This document shows, piece after piece, positions 1 through 11,439 of a DNA stretch of 64,000 nt (within the stretch, counting starts at the first letter, position 1; each line of letters opens with the position of its first letter). The translations under genes were made by a program, and so were the position numbers. A model generated the notes under the pieces. That model had not been told where the DNA came from and ran no database searches. It saw only the letters and a program-made list of their open reading frames with translations. This stretch comes from Datisca glomerata (Eukaryota; Streptophyta; Magnoliopsida; Cucurbitales; Datiscaceae): the NCBI GenBank assembly GCA_003255025.1, contig QANY01000156.1, positions 544,398 through 608,397 on the forward strand, in the 5' to 3' direction.

Positions 1-220
1 TGTAAGAAAGAAAGAGAAGATTAATAGTAAACCATGTACTTGAATTTGTATTTTACAGAGACAGACATGGAATTCTTGCATATGTTGCATATCACAGTTC
101 CTAATTGTACAAAGTATAGGATTCAAAATAGACTTCATCGAATCCAATTAAAAAAAACCAAGTCGACACAAGAAACGAAGAAAAAAGCAACATAGAAATT
201 AAAAAAAAAAAAAGAGAAAA

Positions 221-760
221 TTAAACTTGGTTGATGGCAACCAAACGAGATGGGCTAAGAAGATGATAAGCTCCAAAACGCTTAGGATAGACACAAACTT
301 GACGAACATCATAACCATCCTCCTGATCATCCATTTCAATCAAAACCCTTTTGAAAATCTCAACGTTGCATGGAAGCCAAAGAGGTCCTTGACTATTATA
401 TCCATATTCAGATTCAGCTTCTTCAAGCAGCATTCTAAATAATGGATGATTTGCATATTCTGCTTTTATCACAAACCTCTGTTTTTCATCTCCTACGTAT
501 ACTGAGAAGCATCCTTCTGGTGCTACTCTGCATTTTCTTCCTCTCTTCTCTTCTTCTTCTCCTCCCATGTCATCGTTATCCATGCGCGGCCATGATTTGC
601 TCTTCTTTGTTAGGCGGTGTTTGGACGACGATGAGTTATTACGTCCTCGTCTTCCGCCGATGGATTTGCATCTCTCCCACGTCGTAAAGATTAATCCTTT
701 CTTTCCTTTCTCCTTGTACGCAGCCATATGATCATCCATTTGTGTTTGCATATAAATCAA
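221..760 (-). CDS. SAUR family auxin-responsive protein
   Basis: Single-exon 179-residue protein of the Small Auxin Up RNA family. Known family role: members bind and inhibit PP2C.D phosphatases, keeping plasma-membrane H+-ATPases active and promoting cell expansion; others act in senescence or stress. Seen here: a basic, Ser-rich N-terminal extension (about residues 15-60, with TWERCKSIG), an acidic stretch EEEEKR near 68-73, then the SAUR core at about 79-142 with VAPEGCFSVYVG, RFVIKAEYANHPLF, LLEEAESEYGY and LPCNVEIF, and a 37-residue tail. The first Met is at 760, but Met8 (739) or Met12 (727) are equally plausible starts; the longest frame was kept. No intron is needed, as usual for the family. 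The stop is followed by an A-rich 3' region. Codon frame is intact and it is the only clearly functional host gene in the window. The subgroup cannot be named without alignment. Confidence 0.92.
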   Translation of the reverse strand: MIYMQTQMDDHMAAYKEKGKKGLIFTTWERCKSIGGRRGRNNSSSSKHRLTKKSKSWPRMDNDDMGGEEEEKRGRKCRVAPEGCFSVYVGDEKQRFVIKAEYANHPLFRMLLEEAESEYGYNSQGPLWLPCNVEIFKRVLIEMDDQEDGYDVRQVCVYPKRFGAYHLLSPSRLVAINQV

Positions 761-1187
761 AAGAACAGCCTAATACATGTATTTGAATCCAACTAAGTAA
801 TAAAAATAAATTGTACGGAGAGAAGTTTGTTAACCTCTGTCATAAACCAAATGAAACCTGACTTTAACTCTTGGTCTCATTGTATTGCTCATCTTCCTCT
901 AAATTTGATTAAACAAAGTGAAAATATTTCGGATGTAATGAAGGGAATTAATGAAATTCCCTTTGAAGAAATGATCGGATTAAGGAAATGAATTCACATG
1001 AAGGAAAACCCAGAAGATTGAAGGTGGAAGAAATTGATGGAAAGAAGGAAGAACAAGTGAATGAATTGAATCAGAAGTAAGAGCCTCACGAGATGTGATT
1101 TGAAGTCACTTGCGTCTATAATGAGGCAATTTTAAAAGCTTGGAGAATGCAACTCTCAGGTATGGTATATATATATATATATATATA
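761..1187 (-). promoter_or_regulatory. Putative 5' leader and promoter of the SAUR gene, with a 20-codon upstream ORF
   Basis: Reading from 1187 down to 761 on the minus strand there is an alternating TA tract (1166-1187) that could serve as TATA region, then pyrimidine-rich leader-like sequence. A short upstream ORF of 20 codons runs 892 to 830 and begins MSNTMRPRV. An alternative is that a GT near 835 and an AG near 771 bound a small leader intron. No clear auxin-response element (TGTCTC) was found close to the start. Assignment is inference. Confidence 0.3.
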
Positions 1188-1199
1188 AAGCCCATGTGT

Positions 1200-2160
1200 C
1201 TTGAGGGATTTCTTTAATTACAATTAATCAAGAGAGATAACCCACTTGTCAACGCCACCGCAGGCTAATAGTTTCTGTTTATTAATTTAGTGTTTTCTAA
1301 TTTCACCCTTACAATGACGTTCTTAGTCCAGCTTCGGTGTATGTTCTTTTTATCAATTCTACAAATTACTGTGATTATTCGTCGAGATGTTTTTTGATTG
1401 TACAACGTCTTTCAAATAATGACGTTAGAAAAAGTTAGAATAATTAATAGAGTAAGGTCCGGATTATCAGTTTTATCTACTTTGAAAGTTTAAATTATAA
1501 TGTTAGTTATTTGAAAGTTTACGAGCATATATAATTAAATAACGACCCACAATTTATAAATGTAATTTGAAATTGTTGAATTTAACCCCACAGATTACTA
1601 AGATTACAATTGATAGGAGAGGGGACACGGGATGGGAATTATGCAAATTTTAAGACTCAAACCAAGAAGCGGAATATGAGATGTAATAGCGTCTACCAAT
1701 TGAGCTAGCCAGAGTTGTCATCTAGCTTCGGTGTATTGACAAAATCGGCAAATAAATTTATACTAAAAAAGAAATTGAAAATATAAAAGGTGTTTTTGAT
1801 GCATAAATTTGACTTATTAATATTTTTTTCAAAATTGTCAAAATTAAAAATATAAACATATTATAAAGTACGTGAGCAACACATCATTGTTTTTGGATTT
1901 GTATAATGTATTATTACGTATTAAAAGTCAGTTAAAACTTAGGAAATGGTCTTAGTAAGAAAAACAATGCTAAAATAAAGAGAGTAGAGAGACGACTTTA
2001 TGATCAGTAGACGCATTTAATCGGATTGTGTTGGATACTAAAATAAAAGTCAAGGCCAAACAGAGACAAAAGCTGCTTAGATTTAGTGCTTCCGAGTTTC
2101 GATCATTTCTTATCCACAACAAAGCTATAACTAAGCATCTTCCCTTCAAACGCCACCCAT
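1200..2160. repeat. Diverged duplicated segment, copy 1 (partner at 11,440-12,160)
   Basis: Many collinear matches link this block with 11,440-12,160: the shared phrase CCCACTTGTCAACGCCACC, then AGTTTCTGTTTATTAATTTA, TTAAAACTTAGGAAAT, and GTGTTGGATACTAAAA. Order and orientation are the same. It lies directly upstream of the SAUR leader, so it may represent a copied SAUR upstream region, but no second SAUR gene is visible beside the partner. No coding potential is seen. Confidence 0.75.
1640..1735 (-). mobile_element. tRNA-derived SINE-like head
   Basis: On the minus strand TAGCTCAATTGG (1696-1707) matches the pol III A box and GGTTTGAGT (1655-1663) approximates the B box, spaced about 35 bases apart as in tRNA-derived SINEs. 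The sequence does not fold into a clean tRNA. A degraded counterpart sits at the equivalent place (about 11,690-11,770) in the duplicated segment, so insertion predates the duplication. It could instead be a tRNA pseudogene. Confidence 0.45.
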
Positions 2161-3509
2161 TCTCTTTTATCATTGTAAAAAATAGAAGTAAATTATATAT
2201 ATATACACTTTACAATACTGTAATCGATATTCAAATTATTACGTTGAGTGATTTAATGATCTTATACAATCACCATCTCCATAACATAATATAAAGCATA
2301 TTTCAATATTTAAAGAAATTCAACTCATTTAGACCTACCATGAAATTTGAATAATTCAGATGAATTAAAGTGAAAAGAAAGTAAAAAATAAAAAAATACA
2401 TTTTCTTCTTCTTTTTATATATGAAAAATTGTTTGAACAAAGGTCAAAATTAATCTGCGGATCAATCTTCTCCCTTCCTCCGCTTCTTTTCGCATTTGTC
2501 TCTAAACTAATAATTATGACTACACGTTGGAATTCGCAAGGAATATATATAGATCAGACAAATTTATAGAATAAAAAAAGTTTCTAAAAATTTCATCATC
2601 ATGACTCTAACCACACTAAGATGGAGTGGGGTGGATTTAGTCTTAATTAACCACATTGAATTTATGCTTTTCTTTGTCCATGGGACAGTTGATCACAATA
2701 AGTTCTTTTTGTTAAAGTCAAAGATTATTTATGGCAAATCATGTTAGAAACACTAATGGCGACTGCTAGATTTCATGATTTTGCATGTGTTTGATAGTAT
2801 TGAATAACCCATATGCTCTGACGTTCAAAAGTTTGCTTAATTAATAAATAAACATCACTACTAACATGCATTAAATCACACACCAAATATTTTTGGCAAT
2901 TTAAAAGCTTTACTCAATGGAGTTTAAGAGTGCAAGAGGGATTTAGGGTGTTCCCAAATAAAACGTTAAACCGATCAACCCGTGCAAATGAATTGAAACT
3001 ATTGTTTACAGTAGTCTGACATAATTTCATTTGAAAAACTGATTAAATTGGTATGATTTCGGTTTGTTCACATTGTACATCAAATCAAAACAAACAATTA
3101 AGCAACAGTCAAGGAGAATATGAATTATCTCATTCTAACATCAACCTTATTCTACCCATATCGATAATTCTTTATTTTCATATGAAACTATCCATGATAT
3201 ATTCCATTAATTGATGGGTTGTTTGGATTGATTTGTAAATAAAATTGGTTTAGTTTGAGTCACCTGCTCATCAAATCAAATACAATAGTTTGGTTAAAAA
3301 ATTCATTTAAAACTAAATCATACCACTCAGTTGTTCTCTTAGATTAATCGATAGTGCTTAACCTCCCTCGTATATCCACATTATGATAATGTAGGTATGA
3401 GTCATAATATTCTCAATTTTCGTAAGATATGTACGCTTAAAAAAAGTGTTCAAGAGGTAGACAAAATTTATTAACGTTTCTATTTTCCTACTCTGAAAAT
3501 CCATGAAAT
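2161..3509. other. Gene-free A+T-rich sequence
   Basis: No recognisable coding region, RNA gene or repeat with defined ends. Short open frames here are A+T-rich and resemble nothing I recognise. The last bases before 3510 (GAAAT, 3505-3509) form the target duplication of the adjoining Copia. Confidence 0.6.
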
Positions 3510-3715
3510 TATTAGATGATATAGTGAAATCTGTTTATTTAAGGGTGTTTCTATAATTTTGTATAATTAGTTTACTTGTATTCTGTTGGTTAATTAGTAT
3601 TGTTCTCTGTCTATTTATAGTATTGTACTCTCTCTCTTCGTATTTTAATCAAATACACTAATGAATACACAAAGTTAGTTCGGCTTTACTCTCTCACTGT
3701 TTCACATATTCTTCT
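3510..3715 (+). repeat. Left LTR of Copia-A (206 bp)
   Basis: Contains the duplicated phrase GTTCTCTGTCTATTTATAG seen again in the right LTR copies. The right terminus is fixed by divergence at the PBS. TATTTATAG is a plausible TATA region. Confidence 0.88.
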
Positions 3716-3728
3716 TGGTATTAGAGCC
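3716..3728 (+). other. Primer-binding site of Copia-A
   Basis: TGGTATTAGAGCC differs by one base from the standard initiator-Met tRNA primer site TGGTATCAGAGCC and begins immediately after the LTR. Confidence 0.9.
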
Positions 3729-3748
3729 TTCTTGGACTTGCGTCTAGA

Positions 3749-4830
3749 ATGGCTGATTCATCGTCAACCTCTTCAATTGTTTCTTCTTGTATAACAGCTT
3801 CTTCCACTCAATCTCCAATTTTTATTCGATCAAACATTTGTAACCTAGTTTCTGTGAGGTTAGATTCGAGCAATTTCGTACTATGGAAATATCAAATTTC
3901 TACCATACTTAGGGCATATTCTGTGTTCAGTTTTGTTGATGACACACTTCCTTATCCCCCGAAGTTCATCTACAATGATAAAGGTGAAATTACTTCTCAA
4001 GTTGATCCTAAATATGATTCTTAGATAACTCAAGATCAAGCTTTAGTTACTTTGATTAATGCTACTCTATCCCCCACGTCTTTGGCATATGTTGTTGGAA
4101 GTCAGACTGCGAGGCAAGTTTGGGAATCTATAGAAAGAAGATTTTCTTCGTTTTCAAGAACTAATGTTCTAAATCTAAAATCAGAACTACAATCTTCATA
4201 CAAGAAAGCAAATGAATCAATTGATTCATATGTTCAGTGTATTAAAGAAGTTAAGGATAAACTAGCAACTGCTTCTGTGTTTGTTGATGATGAAGATCTT
4301 CTGATCTATACCATAAATGGGCTTCTTACTGACTACAATGCTCTAAAGACTTCTATAAGGACTCGTACTGAACCTCTTTCTTTGGAAGAGCTACATGTCT
4401 TGCTAAAATATGAAGAGAAATCCTTGGAAAGTCAACATAAACAGTTGGATTCTTCCTTCCAGCCAATGGCCATGTTTGCTGCTCAATCTCAGTTTTCACG
4501 AGGTTCTATTTCTAACTTTCAGAGAGGAAGAAATTCCAATAAGGGAAGATGTTTTAATCCTGCAAGAGGTTTCAATGGCAGAGGCAGAGGTTCTATTAAT
4601 ATGGGGAGGGGTATTATTCCAACACCACCTACTGTTTCTCCTTCTCCCAACAATTTCAGTCCCACACCACCCTCTTCTAGACAGTTTTCTGACTCTAATA
4701 AATCTGATTTTAAAGGGAAGATAGAATGCCAAATTTGTATGAGACCAGATCACAGTTGCTTTGGATTGCTACAATTGTATGAATTATTCTCAACTTGCTG
4801 CTATGGCTTCCTCTGTCAATCCTACTTCAC
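3749..4830 (+). pseudogene. Copia-A gag remnant
   Basis: Starts at ATG 3749 (MADSSSTSS). The copia gag (UBN2-like) segment runs with LDSSNFVLWKYQI early on. An in-frame TAG at 4022-4024 stands where a Trp codon is expected (single G to A change), and the same frame then resumes to about 4755 with a Gly/Arg-rich linker and the zinc knuckle start CQIC. A one-base shift within the knuckle moves the rest (DCYNCMNYS) to the next frame at about 4761. Function when intact: nucleocapsid/capsid protein of the virus-like particle. Non-functional here. Confidence 0.88.
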
Positions 4831-7800
4831 CTAACTCAAGTTTCTGGCTCAGTGACACTGGTTGTAATGCTCACTTGACCCCAGACCTCTCTACTCTCAA
4901 TTTGTCTAGTGAGTATAATGGTGAAGATGGAATTTTAGTGGGCAATGGACAAAATCTACCTATAACTCACACATGTATTAGTTCTATTCCTACTCCATCT
5001 CACACTTTTATCTTAGAAAATGTCTATAGAGTTCCACATATATCTTCTAATCTGTGTATCAATGTTGTCTTCAAAATAACCATCGCTTTATTTTTTATGC
5101 TGATTGGTTTGGTATATAGGACAAGTCCACGAGCAAGTTACTATATCAAGGCCAGAGTGAGAATGGTTTGTATCCCATTCCCACTAAACTCTCATCTGTC
5201 AAATCCTCTTCTCCCTGTGTTTCATCTACTGTTCTATTGCATAGTACACTTTCTAATACTTTGTAGCATGATAGGCTAAGCCACCCTACTTTTCAAGTTA
5301 TACATCTTATATTAAATAAAGCTGGTATTCATTTTTCTGTTTCTCAACAATGCATTTGTACTAGTTGTTTGGAAGGAAAAATGTCAAAGCTCTCTTTTCT
5401 TATTTCTAAGTCCGTCTCCTTACTTTCTTTAGATTTAGTGCATAGTGATGTTTTGGGACCATCTTTCATCAATTCTTTTGTTGGCTATCGATATTATGTT
5501 TCATTTGTAGTTGATATGTCGAAATATACTTGGATTTTTCCTATGTTTCATAAATATGAAGTTTTCCCCATTTTTTGTAAATTCAAGCCTTACATTGAAA
5601 AGCTTTTATATTTACCTACAAAGACTCTTAGATCAGATGATGGGGGGAGAGTATACTAGTATTGCTTTTAGATCTTTTCTTGATTCTCATGGCATTTTAC
5701 ATCAAAAATCTTGTGCCTATACTCCAGAACAGAATGGAGTAGCTGAATGCAAACATAGGCACCTTGTTGAGATAACTTTAGCTCTCATGTCCAAAGCCTT
5801 TATTCCTCTTAGGTTTTGGTTTCATGCTTTCTACACAACCGTTTTTATTATCAATAGGATGCCTTCTAAATCCCTTGGCAATATGTCTTCCTTTGAAAAG
5901 CTTTTTGGTTATTAACCTGACTATTCTCGCCTGAAAATCTTTGACAGTGCATGCTACTCACTCCTTAAACCATACAACTCTAATAAACTTCAACCCAAGA
6001 CCTCTCAGTTTATTTTTATGGGATATACACTTGAATATAAGGGTCACCTATGCTATAATTCTGCTACTGACAAGATGATAGTGTCTAGACATATAATTTT
6101 TGATGAAACACATTTTCCTTTTACTTCTAAATTTATTTCTTCTATTTCTCTCATTTCTACATCATCTCCTTCTTCTTTTGATCCCTCACTTTTGCCTTCT
6201 CTCAATTTACTTCCTACTATTTCCTCATGTTCTTCTGTCACTTCATCCCATTCTATTCCTTCTACTACTCCATCTATTTCTCCAACTACTTCTTCTATGT
6301 TTGACACTATTTTCCCTACAGTTTTACCTATTATTTTCCCTCTTCTTCATCTACACCTGTGTCTATTACTACTAATGTTCATCCCATGCAAACAATAGGT
6401 AAGTCAAGGATTGTTAAAAAGAAAGCTTATACTACTACCATTACTGAATCCACTTCCTATACTCAAGCTTCTAAGTCTCCAGCTTGGAGAGCAGCTATGG
6501 TAGAAGAATTTTCTACTCTACAAGAGCAATGAACCTGGAATTTGACTGCTTTACCACCTCATAAGATTGTAATTGGGTGTAAGTGGGTATTTAAATTGAA
6601 GTATAACCCTGACGGTTCAATCTCAAGATACAATGCTCGTTTAGTTGCTAAAGGTTTTCATCAAAAGCCTGGACTATATTTTGATGGAATCTTTAGCCCT
6701 GTAATTAAACATACTACTGTGAGATTGGTTACTCTTTGGCATTGCAGTTTAAGTGGCCTATGAGACAGTTGGATGTCAAAAATATTTTTTTACATGACCG
6801 CCTATAAGAAAAAGTTTATATGGTGCAACCGCCCTGGTTTTGTGAGTTTCTCTTCTCCTCATCTTGTTTGCAAGCTCAACAAAAGTATATATGGCTTCAA
6901 GCAATCCCCTCAGGCATGGTTTACCAGGTTTACTTCTCGTCTGCACGCTTTTGATTTTGTGGCTTCTTCTGCAGACACTTCTTTGTTTGTGAGATCAGTA
7001 GGTTCTTCTCTTACATACCTGCTTTTCTATACGTTGATGATATTATATTGACTGGGAATGATTCTGATTTTATTGAGTCTCTCATTTTTTAATTAAAATA
7101 TTAATTTGAATGTTTGATCTGGGTCCTCTGAAGTATTCTTTTGGGCTGGAAATTCATTATACAACTGATGGTTTTCTGGTTAAGCAAGAAAATATGCTAG
7201 ATATTTACTTTTGAAATCTAGTATTTCTGAGAAAAATATGATTGTGCAAAACACGTTGCTCTTTGGATTGTACTACTTCTCCTTTTCTAGATATGTTTGC
7301 TTACAGGAGTCTGGTTGGTGGACTACAATATTTGACTTTTACTCGGCCAGATTTAGCCTATGATGTTAATAAAGGTTGCCAATATATGCATGATCTTACT
7401 GTAGTGCATTTTGCTGCTGTAAAGAGGATCTTTAGGTATCTTAAGGGTACTCTTGACTATGGCGTACATTTTCATGTTGGTTCATTGCATCTTACTGCTT
7501 TTTGTGACTCTGATTGGGCTGGGGATGTCACTGATCATCGTTCTACCACGGGTAATATTGTATTTTGGGGTCAAATGCTATATTGTGGACTGCCAAGAAA
7601 CAACCTGCTGTCTCTAGGTCTTCCATTGAAGTCAAGTATAAGGCTGCTGAGTTATCCTGGATACGCCAAATACTTTGTGATTTACATGTCTTTCTATCTA
7701 GTCCTCCTTAAATCTGGTGTGGCAATATTTCAGCAATGCACTTGCTTCAAATCCAGTTTTCATGCTCAGACGAAGCATGTTGAAATTGACTATCACTTTA

Positions 7801-7947
7801 TTAGAGAGAGAAACTCGTAACGATCTCACCTTTCATTATATTGCTACTGTTGATCAATTGGCTGACATCTTCACAAAGCCTCTCTCAGCTTCCAGATTTA
7901 CTGTCATTCGAAGTAAACTCCTGCCTTCACCAGACATGAGTTTGTGA
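4761..7947 (+). pseudogene. Copia-A pol remnant: protease, integrase, RT, RNase H
   Basis: Protease motif WLSDTGCNAHL (active-site DTG) lies near 4843-4880. The pre-integrase zinc region (HDRLSHP ... CICTSC) is at about 5266-5375, and the integrase core retains D (HSDVLG), D (RSDDGG, with a one-base shift at about 5640) and E (NGVAECKHRH, about 5730). RT is recognisable from about 6480: CKWVFKLKYNPDGS, then the IYGFKQSPQAW region, then a damaged YVDD-like catalytic site near 7032 reached only by changing frame. RNase H shows FCDSDWAGDV near 7500. At least six frameshifts or stops separate the pieces, including TGA at 6531 and a stop at 5913. No functional polyprotein remains. Confidence 0.9.
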
Positions 7948-7950
7948 GGG

Positions 7951-8340
7951 TATTAGATGATATAGTGAGATCTGTTTATTTGAGGGTGTTTCTATAATTT
8001 TTTATAGTTAGTTTACTTGTATTATGTTGGTTAGTTAGTATTGTTCTCTGTCTATTTATAGTATTGTACTGTCTCTATTCATATTTTAATCGAATACACT
8101 AATGAATATACGAAGTTAGTTCAGCTTCCAGATTTGCTGTCATTCGAAGTAAACTCTTGCCTTCACCAGACATGAGTTTGAGGGAGAGTATTAGATAATA
8201 TAGTGAGATCTGTTTATTTGAGGGTGTTTCTGTAATTTTTTATAGTTAGTTTACTTGTATTATGTTGGTTAGTTAGTATTGTTCTCTGTCTATTTATAGT
8301 ATTGTACTCTCACTTTTTCTTTGTTTCACATCATTCTTCT
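7951..8340 (+). repeat. Tandem 3' LTRs of Copia-A separated by a repeated pol end
   Basis: A partial right LTR (7951-8121) breaks off at CAGCTT and is followed by a second copy of the last bases of pol plus polypurine tract (8122-8188, compare 7886-7950), then a second LTR (8189-8340) that lacks about 55 bp present in the left LTR. CAGCTT is shared by LTR and pol at the junction, pointing to a microhomology-guided template switch or slippage event. Confidence 0.85.
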
Positions 8341-11300
8341 GAAATATCATTAGCCATTTTAAATTTAACAATATTGATTGAATAAGGAATTTGAACTTGA
8401 ATTCTCTTATTTTTTTAAACATATGAATGATTAGAAGTTTAGATTATTGTCCACACCATTTCAACATTAAGTGCTCGTTTGGCAGTCATGATAGTACTGT
8501 ACTAAATCTGTCGGACTATACTGTACTGTACTGGATTAAATAATACCGTCCAGTGTTTGATACTGTATTAGATAAAAAACTGTATTCCTTGTACAACGTT
8601 TGACACATCAAGTACTGGATTATTGTAAAACTGTTTGTCATAATTTAACTTACACAAATTTATTTAGAACTCATTAACATGTTATTTAATATTTTTAATT
8701 ATAAAATAAATATTCATTCAACCAATCAATAATAATAATTAAAATAATTAAAACATCATATTATACAATTCGAAAGAGCGTGACAGATGCAAGGGGATAA
8801 TGATGAAGATAATTAACTATTGCTCTTCTAATTCGACAAAATAAAAAAAGAGCCACGATGCATAGTTGACTTCATTGATTCTTTACCGTCCATTAGTTTA
8901 ATTACTTGAAAATGTTAGAAGCTTTAATTAATGGAAATATATTATTTAATTAATACATTTGGTTTATTTTTACTAGTTGAAATAGAGTATGTTAAAATAT
9001 TTGACTCCGAGCATGTACAATGATAATTAGACTAAAAAAAATGGGTTTTGGTAATAATTGATCTAAAAAATGGAAAGAAAACGAACTATAGGGCGGTGGA
9101 TTGGGTTGGAATTTACTATTTGTATTTCATTAATATTATCAGAGTTGAATTAACCTATATCACCACGTTTACGGAAAAGAAATTGTCTTTTGTTGGACCA
9201 ACGGTAGATACGATAGTTTGATATTGTTGGACTGTTCAATTAGATTTGGACGGTTTAGATCGTGCCAAACTGTTAAAAAAAGTTTATTTTTTTTATCATT
9301 TAATTTAAGCAGTCTAAATTTATTTAGATGTCTCAGATTAAATTTCTGCTCTAGAATTGATCCTAATAGTAAGTATATCATGGTATTGTCGGGTTTTCTA
9401 TCAAACAACTGAATATGTACAAATATATTGTAGATGTGAAGAATTCACTATCTGGTACTGCTAACTCGTCGCACATTGACTCGTCGCACATTCCCTTATT
9501 TTCACCGATGTGTGGTGCGCTTAGCCAAACCCTGCTTGTAATTAGATAATGAAATGGGATTAAACAACATGAAACTAGGCTTTTGTTTAAGAGTATCACT
9601 GAATTTATGCCACCAAACTTTTACATGAATTATTATATAACTGAAAATTAGCAGCCTACAAAATACCTACCTTCAGTAGTCAAACTTATCTGCGACCAAA
9701 TTAGAGATTATTAGATAACATTTTTGTCCTAGTTAATTGAATAAAACTTTTATACATAACACATACATGTTGGCAATGAATAAATACTATATTATAATTA
9801 TGTCAACTAGTTGATAGATTCATACATAATTAAATATATATGTTCGTACATAATTAATATATATCTATACATATGTATTCATATATATCCTTTGAGAGTT
9901 TGTCTGGCATTTGTTTGTTTAGTATAACATGCCTCCGCTTCCTACAACTTAATTAAGGAAAGTTGATAATTGCAGTATGATTTGAAGTTGGTAAGGTAAT
10001 AATACACATACTATTTTTGACAAAAAAAATACACATAGATTATCTCCTATACTTTTGTTTTCATTATTTAGTATTATCTTTCGATCATATCTATTTATCT
10101 TTATCTGTGTCATTCAAAGTTTATCTTTATGACATTTATATTTACATACATTTGAGCCATCAATTCTTAAAGACATATCTAACCGTTATTATAATGCCAC
10201 ATCATTATTATGCTTTTAAATTCTAACCGTTAATTCTTTAATAGTCGATTTAAAGAAGAAAAAAACGCTAATACAACTTTAAAACTTCAATCATGTTACA
10301 TAAAGCAATTGTGTTGGTTGAAATTAGAAAAAAAAAACTCCAGTGCTTTTACTAATCGCTTCACTATTTTACTTTTGCATTTATCTTATTCCAGCAAAGG
10401 TTATTAATTCATTAATGTTTTGCAGGCATTCAGATTCTACCCATTTTTATCTAATTACTTTTGTTTGTTCTTTTGGCAACATGTAAATAACTTATTTTCT
10501 AATTGCAAAGGAAAAAAAAAACTCTACTAAATGTTTTACGTGCTTTGAATTTGGCGAATGCGATAATTAGTAGGTAAAATTATAATAATGTGAAAAAGTA
10601 ATTGTGTTCTAAAAGATTCAAAAGTTGAAATTTTAGAAGAATAATAATGACATGTAAAGATAATAATAGTTAAATATGTCTTTAAGAATTGACGGCGTAG
10701 AAGATAAGTTTTAGTGTCATGGCATGAAGATCGCCCTTAAATGAGAGGGAATGATATTCAGATTAAGGAATTGATACAAAAAGAGAAATAATTCTCAATC
10801 AATTAGAGGGTCCATTCCAATTTCATTTAAAAATTATGTAATTTTAGACGGATTAAGTTTTAGAGCAAGTTTTTATTTGATCAAATTATGTATTATTAAT
10901 CATTCATACGTTGATCTATAATCACTCATTATAATTATTTTTATAGATTAATTATATAATTAATGATTGAAATAATACTTAGTCAATTTAAATTTGATCT
11001 ACAACTTAGTCATTGTATAATTAATCTTAAAAATTACTACAATTGATGCCAGCGCTAGCTAGCTATCGTGTCCGTATTAGTTGTGTATGATTAGTTTTTT
11101 ACATTAGGATGATCATTTGAAATTCTTGTTTAATTCCCTCTGTTGACATGCGGCAGTGTATCTCTCAAAATAAGGTCATGGATTTGACTAATGATCATTA
11201 TGTCATGTAACATAATAAGAGTTCTGGTATCCTTTTTATCCGCTATTTCAAACCTAGAGTGATTCACTTGTGTCACGACCGACGCAACATCCTGTTCAAG

Positions 11301-11439
11301 TCAAGGATTTGTTAAAGAAGTCATATAGCTAATAAAGATTATGGATGCGATTCCCTGATGATCGTTTCCTAATGATCGTTTCATGATCTCTGTTACACTC
11401 ATTCTTTACAGTACAATGATCACACATATACGTGTGTGT
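8341..11439. other. Gene-free A+T-rich intergenic sequence
   Basis: No convincing gene. Frames of 60-80 codons here (for example near 9169-9408 and 10,017-10,226) are low-complexity and match no family I recognise. A short direct repeat of ACTCGTCGCACATT lies near 9463-9495. A MITE-like block is listed separately. Confidence 0.55.
8471..8645. mobile_element. Possible MITE-like palindromic repeat
   Basis: Begins GTGCTCGTTTGGCA, a start seen in many plant non-autonomous DNA elements, and contains several self-complementary stretches built on AGTACTGTACT and GTACTGG/CCAGT. No clean terminal inverted repeat or target duplication could be fixed, so the family is unknown. Confidence 0.3.

Larger units (their letters stand above)
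3510..8340 (+). mobile_element. Decayed Ty1/copia LTR retrotransposon (Copia-A), non-canonical TA..CT termini
   Basis: The element is bounded by a perfect 5-bp target duplication GAAAT (3505-3509 and 8341-8345). The left LTR is 3510-3715; the last right LTR is 8189-8340. All LTR copies start TATTAG and end ATTCTTCT, so the termini are TA..CT rather than TG..CA. A primer-binding site TGGTATTAGAGCC (initiator-Met type) follows the left LTR, and a purine tract GAGGGAGAG (8180-8188) precedes the final right LTR. The internal order gag-PR-IN-RT-RNase H is diagnostic of copia. Frames are broken repeatedly. Gag and integrase style suggest an Ale/RE1-like lineage, which is inference. Confidence 0.93.

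Noticed and set aside
227..687. Plus-strand open frames of 71 and 81 codons
   Set aside because: They are antisense shadows of the SAUR coding sequence and have no family resemblance.
1166..1187. The TA tract as a definite TATA box
   Set aside because: It is a simple repeat about 400 bases from the start codon; it was kept only as a possibility.
1650..1720. A functional tRNA gene
   Set aside because: A and B box-like motifs are present but no complete cloverleaf with an acceptor stem could be formed; SINE-like origin fits better.
6100..6398. Leu-rich open frames resembling membrane segments
   Set aside because: They lie in the Ser/Thr/Pro-rich linker between integrase and RT of Copia-A; the hydrophobic look comes from reading a CT-rich stretch in other frames.
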